A stretch of 64,000 nucleotides of DNA. Source: Candidatus Nitrososphaera evergladensis SR1 (lineage in GTDB: Archaea; Thermoproteota; Nitrososphaeria; Nitrososphaerales; Nitrososphaeraceae). The number at the start of each line of letters is the position of its first letter. Within the stretch, counting starts at the first letter, position 1. Shown here piece by piece: positions 53,065 through 61,716 of the stretch. Below the pieces are notes generated by a model that made no database searches, had not been told where the DNA came from, and saw only the letters and a program-made list of their open reading frames with translations. Both the position numbers and the translations under genes were made by a program. The stretch covers positions 2,890,374 through 2,954,373 of the forward strand of contig NZ_CP007174.1 in assembly GCF_000730285.1 (NCBI RefSeq), given 5' to 3'.

Positions 53065-55734
53065 TGATGATGACGACAAGCACGAGCGGCACACGATTTC
53101 TCTTTTTATCAAGCCCCTCTTTTGCGAGCAGTTGCTGCACACTTTTCTGTTGCACACGCTGCACGCGCCGCTGTGGCTTGTACAAGCAGACAAGCTACAC
53201 AGCTCGCATTTTGCGCTGTGCCTTGCGCAGAATGTAGAATTGCAGATGTAGCACAGGGCGCGGTGATCCATGCACGCCGGCTCCAGGCACGCCTTGCAGT
53301 ATGCAAGGTGGTGATTGCACATCAGGTTGCCACAGTTGCAGGCCGAGCCGGACTCTAGCGGGACAGAGCATACGGAGCAGCGGCCCCACGTGCCCCTGCC
53401 CGTGTACGAGCTCCACCGCACATCGCCTGCGTGCTCTTTATTGTCGTTTACTGTTATCCTTGCGCGGTAGACGGTTTCGATGAGCCAGCCGGTGACTGCA
53501 AAGCCGGACTTGCTCTTGACTTGGGAGAGCGCGTCATGGAATTTTTCGTTTTCCTCTTCCTCTATTTCGGCAAGTTTGTCTTCAAGGGCCTGCCTGTCGG
53601 TGTGCAGCTGCTCTATCTTGCGTCTTGTGGCGACGGCCTTTTGCTTTTTTGTCTCTATGCGGTTTTCTGCAGATATCAGCCTTGATTTTTTGGCCTTTTC
53701 CTTCTTTAGCTGCTTGTACAGCCTTTCCTGGTCCTTTATAGAGTCAAGCTCGGCGTTTAGCGCCTCCTGCAGCCGGGCGATGCTTGCATCAATGTTGGCA
53801 ATCTTGGCCTTTGGCCTTGCCTGCTTTTCTGCAATGTGCTCGACCCTTTTTTCTTCCATGATGACGTCGAACTTGGCCTGGAGGTCCGCCTTGAGGGTTG
53901 CAGTCCTCTTTTCAAGCTCGCCATTCCATTTTTCTTCTGCCTTGCGCCTTGCCTCTGCCGGAACTGCCCGCTGCGGCGCAAGCGTGTGTGCGGCAGGGAG
54001 CGGAACCAGCTGGCTTTCAAATGCGGCAAGCTCCTCCAGCTTGTCAAGCGACTGCCGGGCATAGCCTTTTTCAAAGACAGAAGCGCTCAGCTCAAAGACG
54101 GGGTGAAAGACCTCCTCCTGCTCTGTCGACAGGACCTTTATGGAGCTGACGTTGTTGCCGAGCTTGGCAAAGCTTTGCAGGTTCTTTGGCTCGAATTTCC
54201 TTTCCAGCTGCACAAACGTGGTGGCGTGCGCGCCTCCTGCAGCCGCAACCAATGGATCATGGTGAATTTCTTTTTCTTCCGGTTTTGGAAGGAGCTTTTC
54301 TTCTTCCTCCTCCGCGGATTTCTCTTCTTCTAGTGCTACCGTTGTCGTTATCTTTTCTTGTTGTTCAGCTGCCGACGGCTGGCTTTTCTCCTTCTCCTTC
54401 TCTTTCATGCCCTCCATAAGCTCGGCTATCTCGCCGTTCTCAAGGGGCCCGCGGTGATACGTGAGCGTCCACCTTGACTTTATTACGCCACGGAACTTGG
54501 GGTCGAACATGTTGCAGAAAAACTCGCCGGCCTTGAGCCGCGAGATCTCTTTTTCTGCAAACGAGTCCAGCTCCAGCCCGACGCTCACGCGCTGGATGTC
54601 GCGCTGCGCTCCCAGCCTGCCTATGAACCGCACGTTGGCATTTGAAATCACCTTGTAGTCAAGGTCGACCGCGTTCTGGCTTGCAAGCAATAACCCAAGA
54701 CCAAACGCCCTTGCCTGCTTTATCAACAAGAGGAGAAGCTTTTTGGACGGAGGCTCCCTGACGGGCGGGCAATAGCCTGCTATCTCGTCAAAATACAAGA
54801 GGTAGCGCAGGGTCTGGGCGCTTCCCTGCTTTATCAGCCACTGGAACAGCCGCTGCAGGACAAGCTCTACAAACAGGTGCTTTTCCTGCTCTGACTGGAT
54901 GTTGCGCAGGTCAAGCACGTTTATCGACGGGCCCTTCATCAATTCGGAAAAGTCAAGAGATTCTGCCGCGGACCACGAGCGCAGCTTGGGATCTGAAACC
55001 AGCAGGTTTATTCTGGTGACCAGCTTGCGCCGGTCCTTGTCGCCAAGGACGTCGGACACGTGGAGCGAGCCTACCGTGCTGATCGGCGGGCTCTCTATCT
55101 TCCTTATCAGGTCCTTTACAGTCACCGACTGGCCGGACTTCCATGCGTCCTCCAAAAGGGCAGAGACAAACGTTATCTCTTTTCTGTCGCCTTCGCCATA
55201 GCCGGCAAGCCTCAGCAGGTTGTACGAGGTGAGGTCAAGCAGGTCGGCAGTGGCCGACACGTCGTTTTCCAAGAGTTTGGAAAAGTCCTTTGGAGCAGAA
55301 AGGTCTGGCGAGATGCCAACAGGGAGGCCGGCAGACGACTTGGGCGTAAATATCCTGACCGTGACGGTTTTTGCAAACTCGGCCTGCGCGTCCTGCCTGA
55401 CGGCAAACTCGGCCATCCTGTCGGCGTACGCCTTTTGCAGGCTCTTGGCGTACTCTACCCTGTCCGTCTTTAGCGCGTCGGCCTCTTTTTCAGACCATCT
55501 GGAAAAGTCGAAATTTGCGGACTTGAACGCAAGGTTGCCAATGTCGCCCTTTGGGTCGATGGCAAAGGTCGGGATGCCCTGCAGTGCCGCCTCTTCCACA
55601 AGCACCTTTGAGAGCACAGTCTTGCCAGAGCCGGTGGCGCCAAGAATGATGGCGTGCTTTGTGAGCGACGCAACATCGATCTCGAATTTGTTGTTGTCGT
55701 CCGCGGCCTGACGACCTACGTGCAGCTTGGGCAT
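53059..55734 (-). CDS. HerA-type ATPase with coiled coil and C-terminal Cys-rich zinc domain
   Basis: The 891-residue protein starts with a HerA/FtsK-like ATPase domain: Walker A ILGATGSGKTVLSKVLVEEA (about 31-50) and Walker B YLLYFDEIAGYCPP (about 310-323), up to about 430. A Glu/Lys-rich linker and a long coiled coil (about 620-745) follow. The last 120 residues are a series of Cys-x-x-Cys knuckles (CSVCSVPLESGSACNCG, CNHHLAYCKAC, CYICNSTFC, CELCSLSAC) for several zinc ions. HerA-like ATPases pump DNA in repair or resection; the tail may bind DNA or protein. It lies 40 bases after arfC. Confidence 0.85.
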   Translation of the reverse strand: MPKLHVGRQAADDNNKFEIDVASLTKHAIILGATGSGKTVLSKVLVEEAALQGIPTFAIDPKGDIGNLAFKSANFDFSRWSEKEADALKTDRVEYAKSLQKAYADRMAEFAVRQDAQAEFAKTVTVRIFTPKSSAGLPVGISPDLSAPKDFSKLLENDVSATADLLDLTSYNLLRLAGYGEGDRKEITFVSALLEDAWKSGQSVTVKDLIRKIESPPISTVGSLHVSDVLGDKDRRKLVTRINLLVSDPKLRSWSAAESLDFSELMKGPSINVLDLRNIQSEQEKHLFVELVLQRLFQWLIKQGSAQTLRYLLYFDEIAGYCPPVREPPSKKLLLLLIKQARAFGLGLLLASQNAVDLDYKVISNANVRFIGRLGAQRDIQRVSVGLELDSFAEKEISRLKAGEFFCNMFDPKFRGVIKSRWTLTYHRGPLENGEIAELMEGMKEKEKEKSQPSAAEQQEKITTTVALEEEKSAEEEEEKLLPKPEEKEIHHDPLVAAAGGAHATTFVQLERKFEPKNLQSFAKLGNNVSSIKVLSTEQEEVFHPVFELSASVFEKGYARQSLDKLEELAAFESQLVPLPAAHTLAPQRAVPAEARRKAEEKWNGELEKRTATLKADLQAKFDVIMEEKRVEHIAEKQARPKAKIANIDASIARLQEALNAELDSIKDQERLYKQLKKEKAKKSRLISAENRIETKKQKAVATRRKIEQLHTDRQALEDKLAEIEEEENEKFHDALSQVKSKSGFAVTGWLIETVYRARITVNDNKEHAGDVRWSSYTGRGTWGRCSVCSVPLESGSACNCGNLMCNHHLAYCKACLEPACMDHRALCYICNSTFCARHSAKCELCSLSACTSHSGACSVCNRKVCSNCSQKRGLIKREIVCRSCLSSSSL

Positions 55735-55774
55735 CCGGTTTTCAGTGCAGCTGCATGTTAAAAAGTGCTATGTA

Positions 55775-56428
55775 TTATTTTTTACCTACTCTGTAAAAGA
55801 GGACAAGCTCGCCTGCCCTTGTCTTTTGCACGTGCGCAAGGCGAAATTTTGGTCCCTGCGAGATCGTGTCATAGCCGTCGCCTTCAACAAGCGTTGTCGC
55901 AAGCCGGCCGCCGGCAACTCTGGGTGCCACAGTCACTATCAGCTCGTCTGCAAGGCCGAGGTTTAGCACCGACCAGTTGAGCTCGCCCCCGCCTTCTACC
56001 AGGATTTTCTTGAAGCCCATCTTCTTTTTAAACGTAGAAAAAAGCGCCTTGATGTCAACTGCTTCATTGCCTGCAATTATAACCTCGGCGCCTGCCTGCC
56101 TTATCCTCTCAACGTCGGCCGCGCTTGCCTGCGCGCTTGCGGCAACTATGGTCCTGACCCTGCCCGCGGTGCGCAAAATTTGCGAGCCGCCCGGTATCCT
56201 GCACTTGCTGTCGACGACCACCCGGACTGGGTTTTTGCCCCTGACAAGCCGGACCGTCAGCTGCGGATTGTCGGCAAGAACTGTCGATATTCCCACCACC
56301 ACTGCGTCAGAGGCGGCGCGGAGCCTGTGGACCCTTTTCAGGTCTTCCTTTGACGAAATGGTAGAGTCGCCGGAGGCTGTCGCTATCTTGCCGTCAATAG
56401 TCATTGCGGCGTTTATCGTGATCTTCAT
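55775..56428 (-). CDS. arfC: Diaminopyrimidine reductase of riboflavin synthesis (RibD C-terminal type)
   Basis: The 217-residue protein belongs to the RibD_C/dihydrofolate-reductase-like family, with ITINAAMTIDGKIATASGDS at the start, GISTVLADNPQLTVRL and ILVEGGGELNWSVLNLG. In archaea it reduces the ribose side chain of the diaminopyrimidine intermediate with NADPH. It overlaps the upstream amidohydrolase gene by four bases, so both are translationally coupled. It is the last riboflavin gene before the HerA-type ATPase. Confidence 0.9.
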   Translation of the reverse strand: MKITINAAMTIDGKIATASGDSTISSKEDLKRVHRLRAASDAVVVGISTVLADNPQLTVRLVRGKNPVRVVVDSKCRIPGGSQILRTAGRVRTIVAASAQASAADVERIRQAGAEVIIAGNEAVDIKALFSTFKKKMGFKKILVEGGGELNWSVLNLGLADELIVTVAPRVAGGRLATTLVEGDGYDTISQGPKFRLAHVQKTRAGELVLFYRVGKK

Positions 56429-57639
56429 GGTAAGAGACCCTCCCCGCCTGCCGTAACAAACCGGCCGGCCGCCATCACGGCGCGTACGGCGTCCCTGCTG
56501 GCCCTGTGCACGATGGCCGTGTACGGGTCATGCACAGGGTAAAGGTCAGCGTGCCTTTTGTCGAGAAATACCAGGTCAGCCGCTCTGCCGGGCGCTATCC
56601 AGCCGCTGTTCAAGCCAAGCATCTTGGCCGCATTTGCAGTAGCCATCTTGACCAGCTCGCGGGGCTCTATAAAGTCGCCCTGCGCGTGCGACGCCTTCCA
56701 GAGGTAATCCATCTCGCGGAAAATGTCCGGCGAGTTGAGCATCACGTTGTCCGTGCCTATTGCAACGAGGCAGCCGCGCTTTAGCATCTCTGCAACGCGT
56801 GGCAGGCCGGCGCCAAGGACGCCGTTTGCACGCGGGCACACCACGATGCCGGCCTTGCCAGCAGCAAGTGATATCTCGTCGCAGGTGGCGTGCGTCATGT
56901 GCACTAGGATGTCCGGCTTCAAATGCTGCATTATGCGTTCGACTTCGCTTCTGCCAGTATGATCCTTTGAAAACTGCACAGTCTCGGCAGACTCGGCTGC
57001 GTGTATGGCAACAAGTTTTGCCGCTGCCATCTCGCCGTACTGTTCAAGGGAAGCGTCCGTGTTTTCGTTTGCGCCGCTGATGCCAAGGCCGTCGGCGACT
57101 TCCAGTACCTGCTTTGCAATAGCGATTGCATTTGTCGGCAGCCCCTCCGCCTCTGCAGGGTCGCTGCTGTAGTGGTCGACCCTGCCAAGCGCGACGCATT
57201 TTATCGGCAGGCCGGCTATTGCGCCTTTTAGTAGCCGGACGCCTTCAGGCCCGCCCTCGCGGAAATCAGCAAACGTCGTTATCCCTTTCTGCAGCATGGA
57301 TACAGCAGAGCTTTTTATCATCGCGGCAAGGTGCGCCGGCGGGCTCTTTTCAAGAATTTTTTTCTTTGCTCCAAACACGGGGTGCACCCGCGCGTCAAGC
57401 CTCCTTCCTGCTGCAATGTCCTTGCCTATCGAGTCGGCGATGTGGGTGTGCGCGTTGATAAAGCCGGGCATCACAAGAAAGCCGCCTGCATCCAGCTTTT
57501 TTCCGGGGCTTGCAGATGATTTGCCGGCACCTGCATCTCTGATTATCCCGTTATCATAGTCGATCTCAATATAGCCGCGCTCTATATACTCCAAGTGCTC
57601 GCCAAGGAGGACGCTTGCGTTTTCAATGGTTACTAGCAT
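56425..57639 (-). CDS. Amidohydrolase of the ATZ/TRZ-deaminase type, in the riboflavin operon
   Basis: The 404-residue protein has the metal-binding elements of subtype III amidohydrolases: NAHTHIADS (near 60), a His in LVAIHAAESAE (near 200), a His in LVHMTHATCDE (near 240) and the Asp in IGTDNVMLNSPD (near 295). Relatives deaminate or hydrolyse purine- or pyrimidine-like rings and formamides. The start overlaps arfA by seven bases and the end overlaps arfC by four. Because archaeal riboflavin synthesis needs a deformylation and a deamination, this enzyme is a candidate for one of them. That role is inferred. Confidence 0.85.
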   Translation of the reverse strand: MLVTIENASVLLGEHLEYIERGYIEIDYDNGIIRDAGAGKSSASPGKKLDAGGFLVMPGFINAHTHIADSIGKDIAAGRRLDARVHPVFGAKKKILEKSPPAHLAAMIKSSAVSMLQKGITTFADFREGGPEGVRLLKGAIAGLPIKCVALGRVDHYSSDPAEAEGLPTNAIAIAKQVLEVADGLGISGANENTDASLEQYGEMAAAKLVAIHAAESAETVQFSKDHTGRSEVERIMQHLKPDILVHMTHATCDEISLAAGKAGIVVCPRANGVLGAGLPRVAEMLKRGCLVAIGTDNVMLNSPDIFREMDYLWKASHAQGDFIEPRELVKMATANAAKMLGLNSGWIAPGRAADLVFLDKRHADLYPVHDPYTAIVHRASRDAVRAVMAAGRFVTAGGEGLLP

Positions 57640-58394
57640 CGTATTTCATAGATTGTCTGAATCTTGCCTTCTTCGCGCATGTCGCGGATCGTGTCAAGGG
57701 CCTTTGTGGCTGCTTCTGCCGCTCGTCGGCCGTTTTTGCCGATGCCGATTCCGCAGTTGAGCTTGACTCCTAGGTCTGCCGTTACCTTCGTTATCACCTT
57801 GTCTGCCTGCGCCCCCGTCACGCCGTTAGAGATTACCATAAAGTTGTCGCCGCCTAGAAAGAACGTCAGCGCGTCAAGTTTCAAGAACTCTTCTGCCAGC
57901 CTGCCGTACAGCTTCATTACAAGAGCTGTTACCTCGTACGGCGACAGCCTGCCAGTCAGCTTTGTCGAGCTGTCGACATCGATGTGCATTATCTGCGCCG
58001 ATGTTTCGCTGGTTGTAGTGGTGGCAGGGCCGGAAAAAAATATCCTCGCCTTTTCATCGGCAAGCCTGTTTTCCTTTCTTGCGTTGTATGCGTTCATGCT
58101 GGCCTCAAGCGCGGTCTTGCCGGTGCCAATTGCCATCGACATCTTCAGGTCCGTGTAGAGGATTGCAAGCGCGTGCGCGATTTCCGCGTGCTGCTCGACC
58201 GAGACGCCGTTTGTGATTGCAAAATACTCGTCAAAGCGGTTGAAATAGACGAGGCAGTCCTTTTCGTGGAAGAGGCGCTGCACGTCGTGGTAGATTCTTG
58301 CCTGCAGCATCTGCAGCTGCGCCTCCCTGTCGTAGCCGAGCGTGAGCGTCCAGGGGCCGTAGCCCTCAATTCTAATGATTGTAAGCTGAATCAT
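57633..58394 (-). CDS. arfA: GTP cyclohydrolase III
   Basis: The 253-residue protein is the archaeal GTP cyclohydrolase III, with IIRIEGYGPWTLTLGYDREA at the start, DCLVYFNRFDEYFAITNGVS (near 52-71) and FFLGGDNFMVISNGVTG (near 172-188), two related ferredoxin-like halves. GIGIGKNGRRAAEAATKALD follows. It opens the imidazole ring of GTP and yields the formylated pyrimidine that starts riboflavin (and F420) synthesis. The start overlaps ribH by 23 bases. Confidence 0.93.
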   Translation of the reverse strand: MIQLTIIRIEGYGPWTLTLGYDREAQLQMLQARIYHDVQRLFHEKDCLVYFNRFDEYFAITNGVSVEQHAEIAHALAILYTDLKMSMAIGTGKTALEASMNAYNARKENRLADEKARIFFSGPATTTTSETSAQIMHIDVDSSTKLTGRLSPYEVTALVMKLYGRLAEEFLKLDALTFFLGGDNFMVISNGVTGAQADKVITKVTADLGVKLNCGIGIGKNGRRAAEAATKALDTIRDMREEGKIQTIYEIRC

Positions 58395-58836
58395 CGATTA
58401 CCACAGTTTTCCTGCCCACTGTTTTTTCTAGCTTTGCAAGCCGCAGCGCCATGTTGACTGCCGCGTTCACCGCACGCGCAGGCACAATGTCTTGCCGTTC
58501 CCTTGCCTGCTCGGCAGTCATGCCGGGGCCGGTTATCCCGAGCGCGACCGGCTTGGCGTACTTTAATGAAAGGTCTGCAATGAGGCGCGACGCGTTTTCC
58601 GCGACAATGTCGTCGTGGCGCGTGTCGCCCTTTATCACGGCGCCTAGCGTGACGACTGCATCGACGCCGCGCTTTTTCAGCAGTTTTTCAACTGCAAGCG
58701 GCATGTCAAAGGCGCCGGGCACGTACACGACAAAAGAAACCTGGGCGCCAAGCCTCTTGGCCTGCTCTTTTGCCTTTTCCAGCATGTGGAGCGTTATCTT
58801 GCTGTTGAACTCGGATACTACTATTGCAAGCTGCAA
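58372..58836 (-). CDS. ribH: 6,7-dimethyl-8-ribityllumazine synthase
   Basis: The 154-residue protein has IVVSEFNSKITLHMLEKAKE, the substrate loop VPGAFDMPLAVEKLL and the catalytic His in GAVIKGDTRHDDIV (near 82-95). It condenses 5-amino-6-ribitylaminouracil with dihydroxybutanone phosphate. It lies five bases after ribB and overlaps arfA. Length is normal for the family. Confidence 0.94.
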   Translation of the reverse strand: MQLAIVVSEFNSKITLHMLEKAKEQAKRLGAQVSFVVYVPGAFDMPLAVEKLLKKRGVDAVVTLGAVIKGDTRHDDIVAENASRLIADLSLKYAKPVALGITGPGMTAEQARERQDIVPARAVNAAVNMALRLAKLEKTVGRKTVVIDDSAYNH

Positions 58837-58841
58837 ATTTT

Positions 58842-59531
58842 CTATGCCACCTTGGCTCTCTGGTGAGCTTCCTTAAGTTCGCTTGCCTCTACAAGCGGTA
58901 TGCCGGATTTCCGGGCATATGCCAAGGCTTTCTCGACTGACAGCGCCCTGTGGGTCTGCGAGTCCATCATCTCGCATATTGCCACCGCCGGCGTCATGTT
59001 TGCCAATTTCATGAGGTAGACGCAAAGCTCTGTGTGGCCGTTCCTGTCTGAAAGCAGGTTCTTTGCGGCTATCAGCACAGGCACGTGGCCGGGCGCCCTG
59101 AAATTTCTGGCAAAATCCTCCACGCCGCCGTTGTCGATTCTCTTGCAGACCTTGGCCATCTCGGATATCGTAAGTGCCCTGTCCTGATCGGTTATGCCGG
59201 TGAAGGTGTCGCGGTGGTTTACAGAGATTGAAAATGACGGCTTGTCGCCGTACGCCGCCCTGCCTTCCACTAATTTTGAGAACACGGGGTTGACCTTGCC
59301 CATGCTTGCTATCATGTCGTGCATGTAGACAAGGCCCAGTTTGCTTGTCACCTCGTTTGCAATTGCAAGGCAGAGGAGGCCGCCGGCGTCCTGCCTCATC
59401 GCGGCAATGTGCGCTGGCGTTACATGCTCTGCGGCTACTACCATGTCTACCTCGTTTTCGCGCCCCTTGTCATCGTGGACCAGCACGAACCTGCCGGCCT
59501 TGAGCGCCTCTATGGCTTCGGTTAGTGGCAA
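58842..59531 (-). CDS. ribB: 3,4-dihydroxy-2-butanone 4-phosphate synthase
   Basis: The 229-residue protein has the acidic active-site loop VHDDKGRENEVDMVVAAEHV (near 18-37), DAGGLLCLAI, and HTELCVYLMKLANMTP, followed by the usual end. It makes the four-carbon unit for lumazine synthase from ribulose 5-phosphate. The start is a TTG at 59531, about 25-30 nt after an AT-rich TATA-like box (TATTAATA on the minus strand), so the mRNA may be leaderless. A palindrome upstream suggests regulation. Confidence 0.92.
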   Translation of the reverse strand: MPLTEAIEALKAGRFVLVHDDKGRENEVDMVVAAEHVTPAHIAAMRQDAGGLLCLAIANEVTSKLGLVYMHDMIASMGKVNPVFSKLVEGRAAYGDKPSFSISVNHRDTFTGITDQDRALTISEMAKVCKRIDNGGVEDFARNFRAPGHVPVLIAAKNLLSDRNGHTELCVYLMKLANMTPAVAICEMMDSQTHRALSVEKALAYARKSGIPLVEASELKEAHQRAKVA

Positions 59532-59574
59532 CAGTGGAGGCTTGGCGCTGTAGTTATTAATACATTACTAAAAA

Positions 59575-59590
59575 GCTGGTAATTACCAGC
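59575..59590. promoter_or_regulatory. Perfect 16-base palindrome before ribB
   Basis: GCTGGTAATTACCAGC lies 44 bases before the ribB start and directly upstream of the likely TATA box near 59551-59562. This place suits an activator or repressor of the riboflavin genes. RbkR-type regulators, known from archaea, bind palindromes near riboflavin genes; no rbkR gene lies in this window. Confidence 0.6.
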
Positions 59591-59607
59591 ATTTTGGTAA
59601 TATCATT

Positions 59608-60027
59608 TCAATTACTTGTGCTTCCACAATGAGCATCGATTTCAGGGACGCAGTGCGTACACGGCTTGTACGGCCTGACATAATCGCATGACTTTTCAAG
59701 CTCGATGTTTGCAAAATCCAGCGCCTCCTTAAACGTTCCGGAAAACACGACGCCGCCCTTGTCCGGGGGGCTTTTATAGATCACGCGGCAATTGGCAAAC
59801 GTTTCAATTATTTCGCAAGGAGTACGGACGATTTCAAACTGTCTCGACGCGAGGTTCTTTTTCAATCTGAATTGGTAGTCCATTACAAAATTTTGCGAAT
59901 CATAAATCGATTTACAAAAATCAACCAGGCAGCAAGAAAACGTTGCGTTGCACTTGTCTGTCTCGCCAAAAGATTTCTCGCAGACGTACCTTGTTATTCC
60001 AGGCGGGCAGGGAAAAGCCTTGGTCAT
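59608..60027 (-). CDS. Cys-rich protein of unknown function in the riboflavin operon
   Basis: The 139-residue protein has about twelve Cys residues, in contexts such as FPCPPGITRYVCEKSF, KCNATFSCCLVDFCKS and YKPCTHCVPEIDAHC. It has no obvious signal peptide or membrane segment. Its start overlaps the riboflavin synthase gene by four bases, so the two are coupled. The many Cys could bind zinc or a cluster. Family not recognised. Confidence 0.7.
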   Translation of the reverse strand: MTKAFPCPPGITRYVCEKSFGETDKCNATFSCCLVDFCKSIYDSQNFVMDYQFRLKKNLASRQFEIVRTPCEIIETFANCRVIYKSPPDKGGVVFSGTFKEALDFANIELEKSCDYVRPYKPCTHCVPEIDAHCGSTSN

Positions 60028-60641
60028 CTTGCCGGCCGCCGGCCAAGATTATTGTTGCTCTTGCTCACGTACTTGCTGAGGACGTCCGTCTCGATATTCA
60101 CCTTGTCGCCCTTTTTCTTCAGGCCAAGCGACGTCATCTCTAATGTATGAGGTATCAGCGAGACAGAGAATTTTTCCTTATCGACGTCGACCACTGTGAG
60201 GCTGATGCCGTCCACCGCTATCGAGCCCTTTGGCACGAGCGCACTTGCAAGAGCCTTGCTGCCAAGCTTGAACCACATCGTAGTCTCTGACGGCTTTTCA
60301 ATCTTCTCAACAATGGTCGCGGTGCCGTCCACATGACCTAGGACGAAATGGCCTTCGAGCCTATCGCCCACTTTCATGCTACGTTCGATATTCACCTTGT
60401 CGCCCGGCTTTATCCCGCCAAGCGACGTGCGCCGGACAGTCTCGGCGACCATCTCGAATTGCGCCTCGCCCTTTTGCAGTTTTGTTACCGTGAGGCAGGC
60501 GCCGTTTATGCAGACGCTGTCGCCCACCTTGAGACCCCTGGCCATCCTGCCGAGCTTGACGCGGATGGCAGTGTCGGCGCCCTTTTTTGCCCGGGCTACC
60601 GACCTTACCTCTGCAAGGCCTTCCACGATGCCGGTAAACAT
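60024..60641 (-). CDS. ribE: Riboflavin synthase, bacterial-type alpha subunit
   Basis: From the ATG at 60641 (MFTGIVEGLAEVRS) the protein has 205 residues with two lumazine-binding repeats. Each has a strand-turn pattern like KVGDSVCINGACLTVTKL (near 40-57) and PKGSIAVDGISLTVVDVD (near 137-154). It converts two lumazines into riboflavin and one pyrimidine. Bacteria and eukaryotes use this type, while many archaea use a different, ribH-related enzyme. The longer frame to 60776 overlaps the divergent gene and was rejected. Confidence 0.93.
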   Translation of the reverse strand: MFTGIVEGLAEVRSVARAKKGADTAIRVKLGRMARGLKVGDSVCINGACLTVTKLQKGEAQFEMVAETVRRTSLGGIKPGDKVNIERSMKVGDRLEGHFVLGHVDGTATIVEKIEKPSETTMWFKLGSKALASALVPKGSIAVDGISLTVVDVDKEKFSVSLIPHTLEMTSLGLKKKGDKVNIETDVLSKYVSKSNNNLGRRPAR

Positions 60642-60713
60642 ATGCCAGTTGTCCGTTGCACAGGGGGATAAAAAGATTGATTTGCCATCGCCGCAAACCA
60701 TTTTGCAGCATAT

Positions 60714-61673
60714 ATGTGCAACACTGCCGTGTTTTTCGGCGACGAGCTGGCCCGCTATGGGTTTGGCGGGTCGCACCCGTGGGGCGCAGACCGCATCTAC
60801 GCGTTCTGGTCAAAACTGCAAAATGAAAAAGACGTTGCAAACGTCGTCATCGTCGAGCAGCCGGAGATAACGACGGAGGAGGCCGTGCTTTCGTTCCATG
60901 AGCGTGACTATGTCGAGATGGTCAAGATGGCGTCAAAGCAGTGCAGGAGCATCCCGCTTGACAGGGGCGACACGCCATCTTTTCGCGGCATATTTGAAGC
61001 GACGCTGTATGTTGTAGGATCGACGCTTGCAGCGCTTGATACGGTTGTGCAAGGAAGGGACAGGGCGGGAAGAAAAATAGAGCACGCGTTCGTGCCCGTA
61101 GCCGGCCTGCACCATGCAAGGCGCGACTCCGCCGGCGGCTTTTGCGTTTTCAACGATGTCGGGGTTGCGATAATCCAGGCGCGCAAAAAGTATGGAATAA
61201 AGAGAATAGCGTACGTCGACATCGACGCGCACCACGGCGACGGCGTTTTCTACGAATTCGAGGACGACCAGCTGCTGTTCTTTGCCGACATACACGAGTA
61301 CGGCATATACCCGGGCACCGGCTACGCCAGCGAGACAGGCAAGGGTGACGCAAAAGGGACAAAGATGAACATCCCGCTGGAAGCGGGGTCCGGCGATAGC
61401 GAGTTTTTTGCAGCGTTTGACAGAGTAAAAGAGTTTGTCGATTCGTGCAGGCCGGAACTGGTATTTCTCAACTGCGGCGCAGACAGCCTTGCCGGCGACC
61501 CGATAACCAATCTGAGGTACAGCGCACGCGCGCACAGTCATGCGGCGCAAGTGTTGCATGACCTTGCGCACAAGCACTGCAACGGCAGGATTATCGCGGT
61601 TGGCGGCGGTGGCTACAACCGCGCAAACATTGGCGCCGCGTGGACTGAAGTGGTAAAGGCGCTTGCAGCATAA
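60714..61673 (+). CDS. Histone-deacetylase family enzyme (AcuC/acetylpolyamine type)
   Basis: The 319-residue protein has the complete zinc site of the family: HHARRDSAGGFCVFNDVGVA (near 124-143), VDIDAHHGDGVFYEF (near 158-172) and FLNCGADSLAGDPITNL (near 250-266), followed by VGGGGYN near the end. Members remove acetyl groups from proteins or polyamines. It is divergent from the riboflavin operon and followed by glyA after 43 bases. The natural substrate is not visible. Confidence 0.92.
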   Translation: MCNTAVFFGDELARYGFGGSHPWGADRIYAFWSKLQNEKDVANVVIVEQPEITTEEAVLSFHERDYVEMVKMASKQCRSIPLDRGDTPSFRGIFEATLYVVGSTLAALDTVVQGRDRAGRKIEHAFVPVAGLHHARRDSAGGFCVFNDVGVAIIQARKKYGIKRIAYVDIDAHHGDGVFYEFEDDQLLFFADIHEYGIYPGTGYASETGKGDAKGTKMNIPLEAGSGDSEFFAAFDRVKEFVDSCRPELVFLNCGADSLAGDPITNLRYSARAHSHAAQVLHDLAHKHCNGRIIAVGGGGYNRANIGAAWTEVVKALAA

Positions 61674-61716
61674 GCGATATACTATTAAGGACATTCCGGC
61701 CCACAAAAAGCCAACT

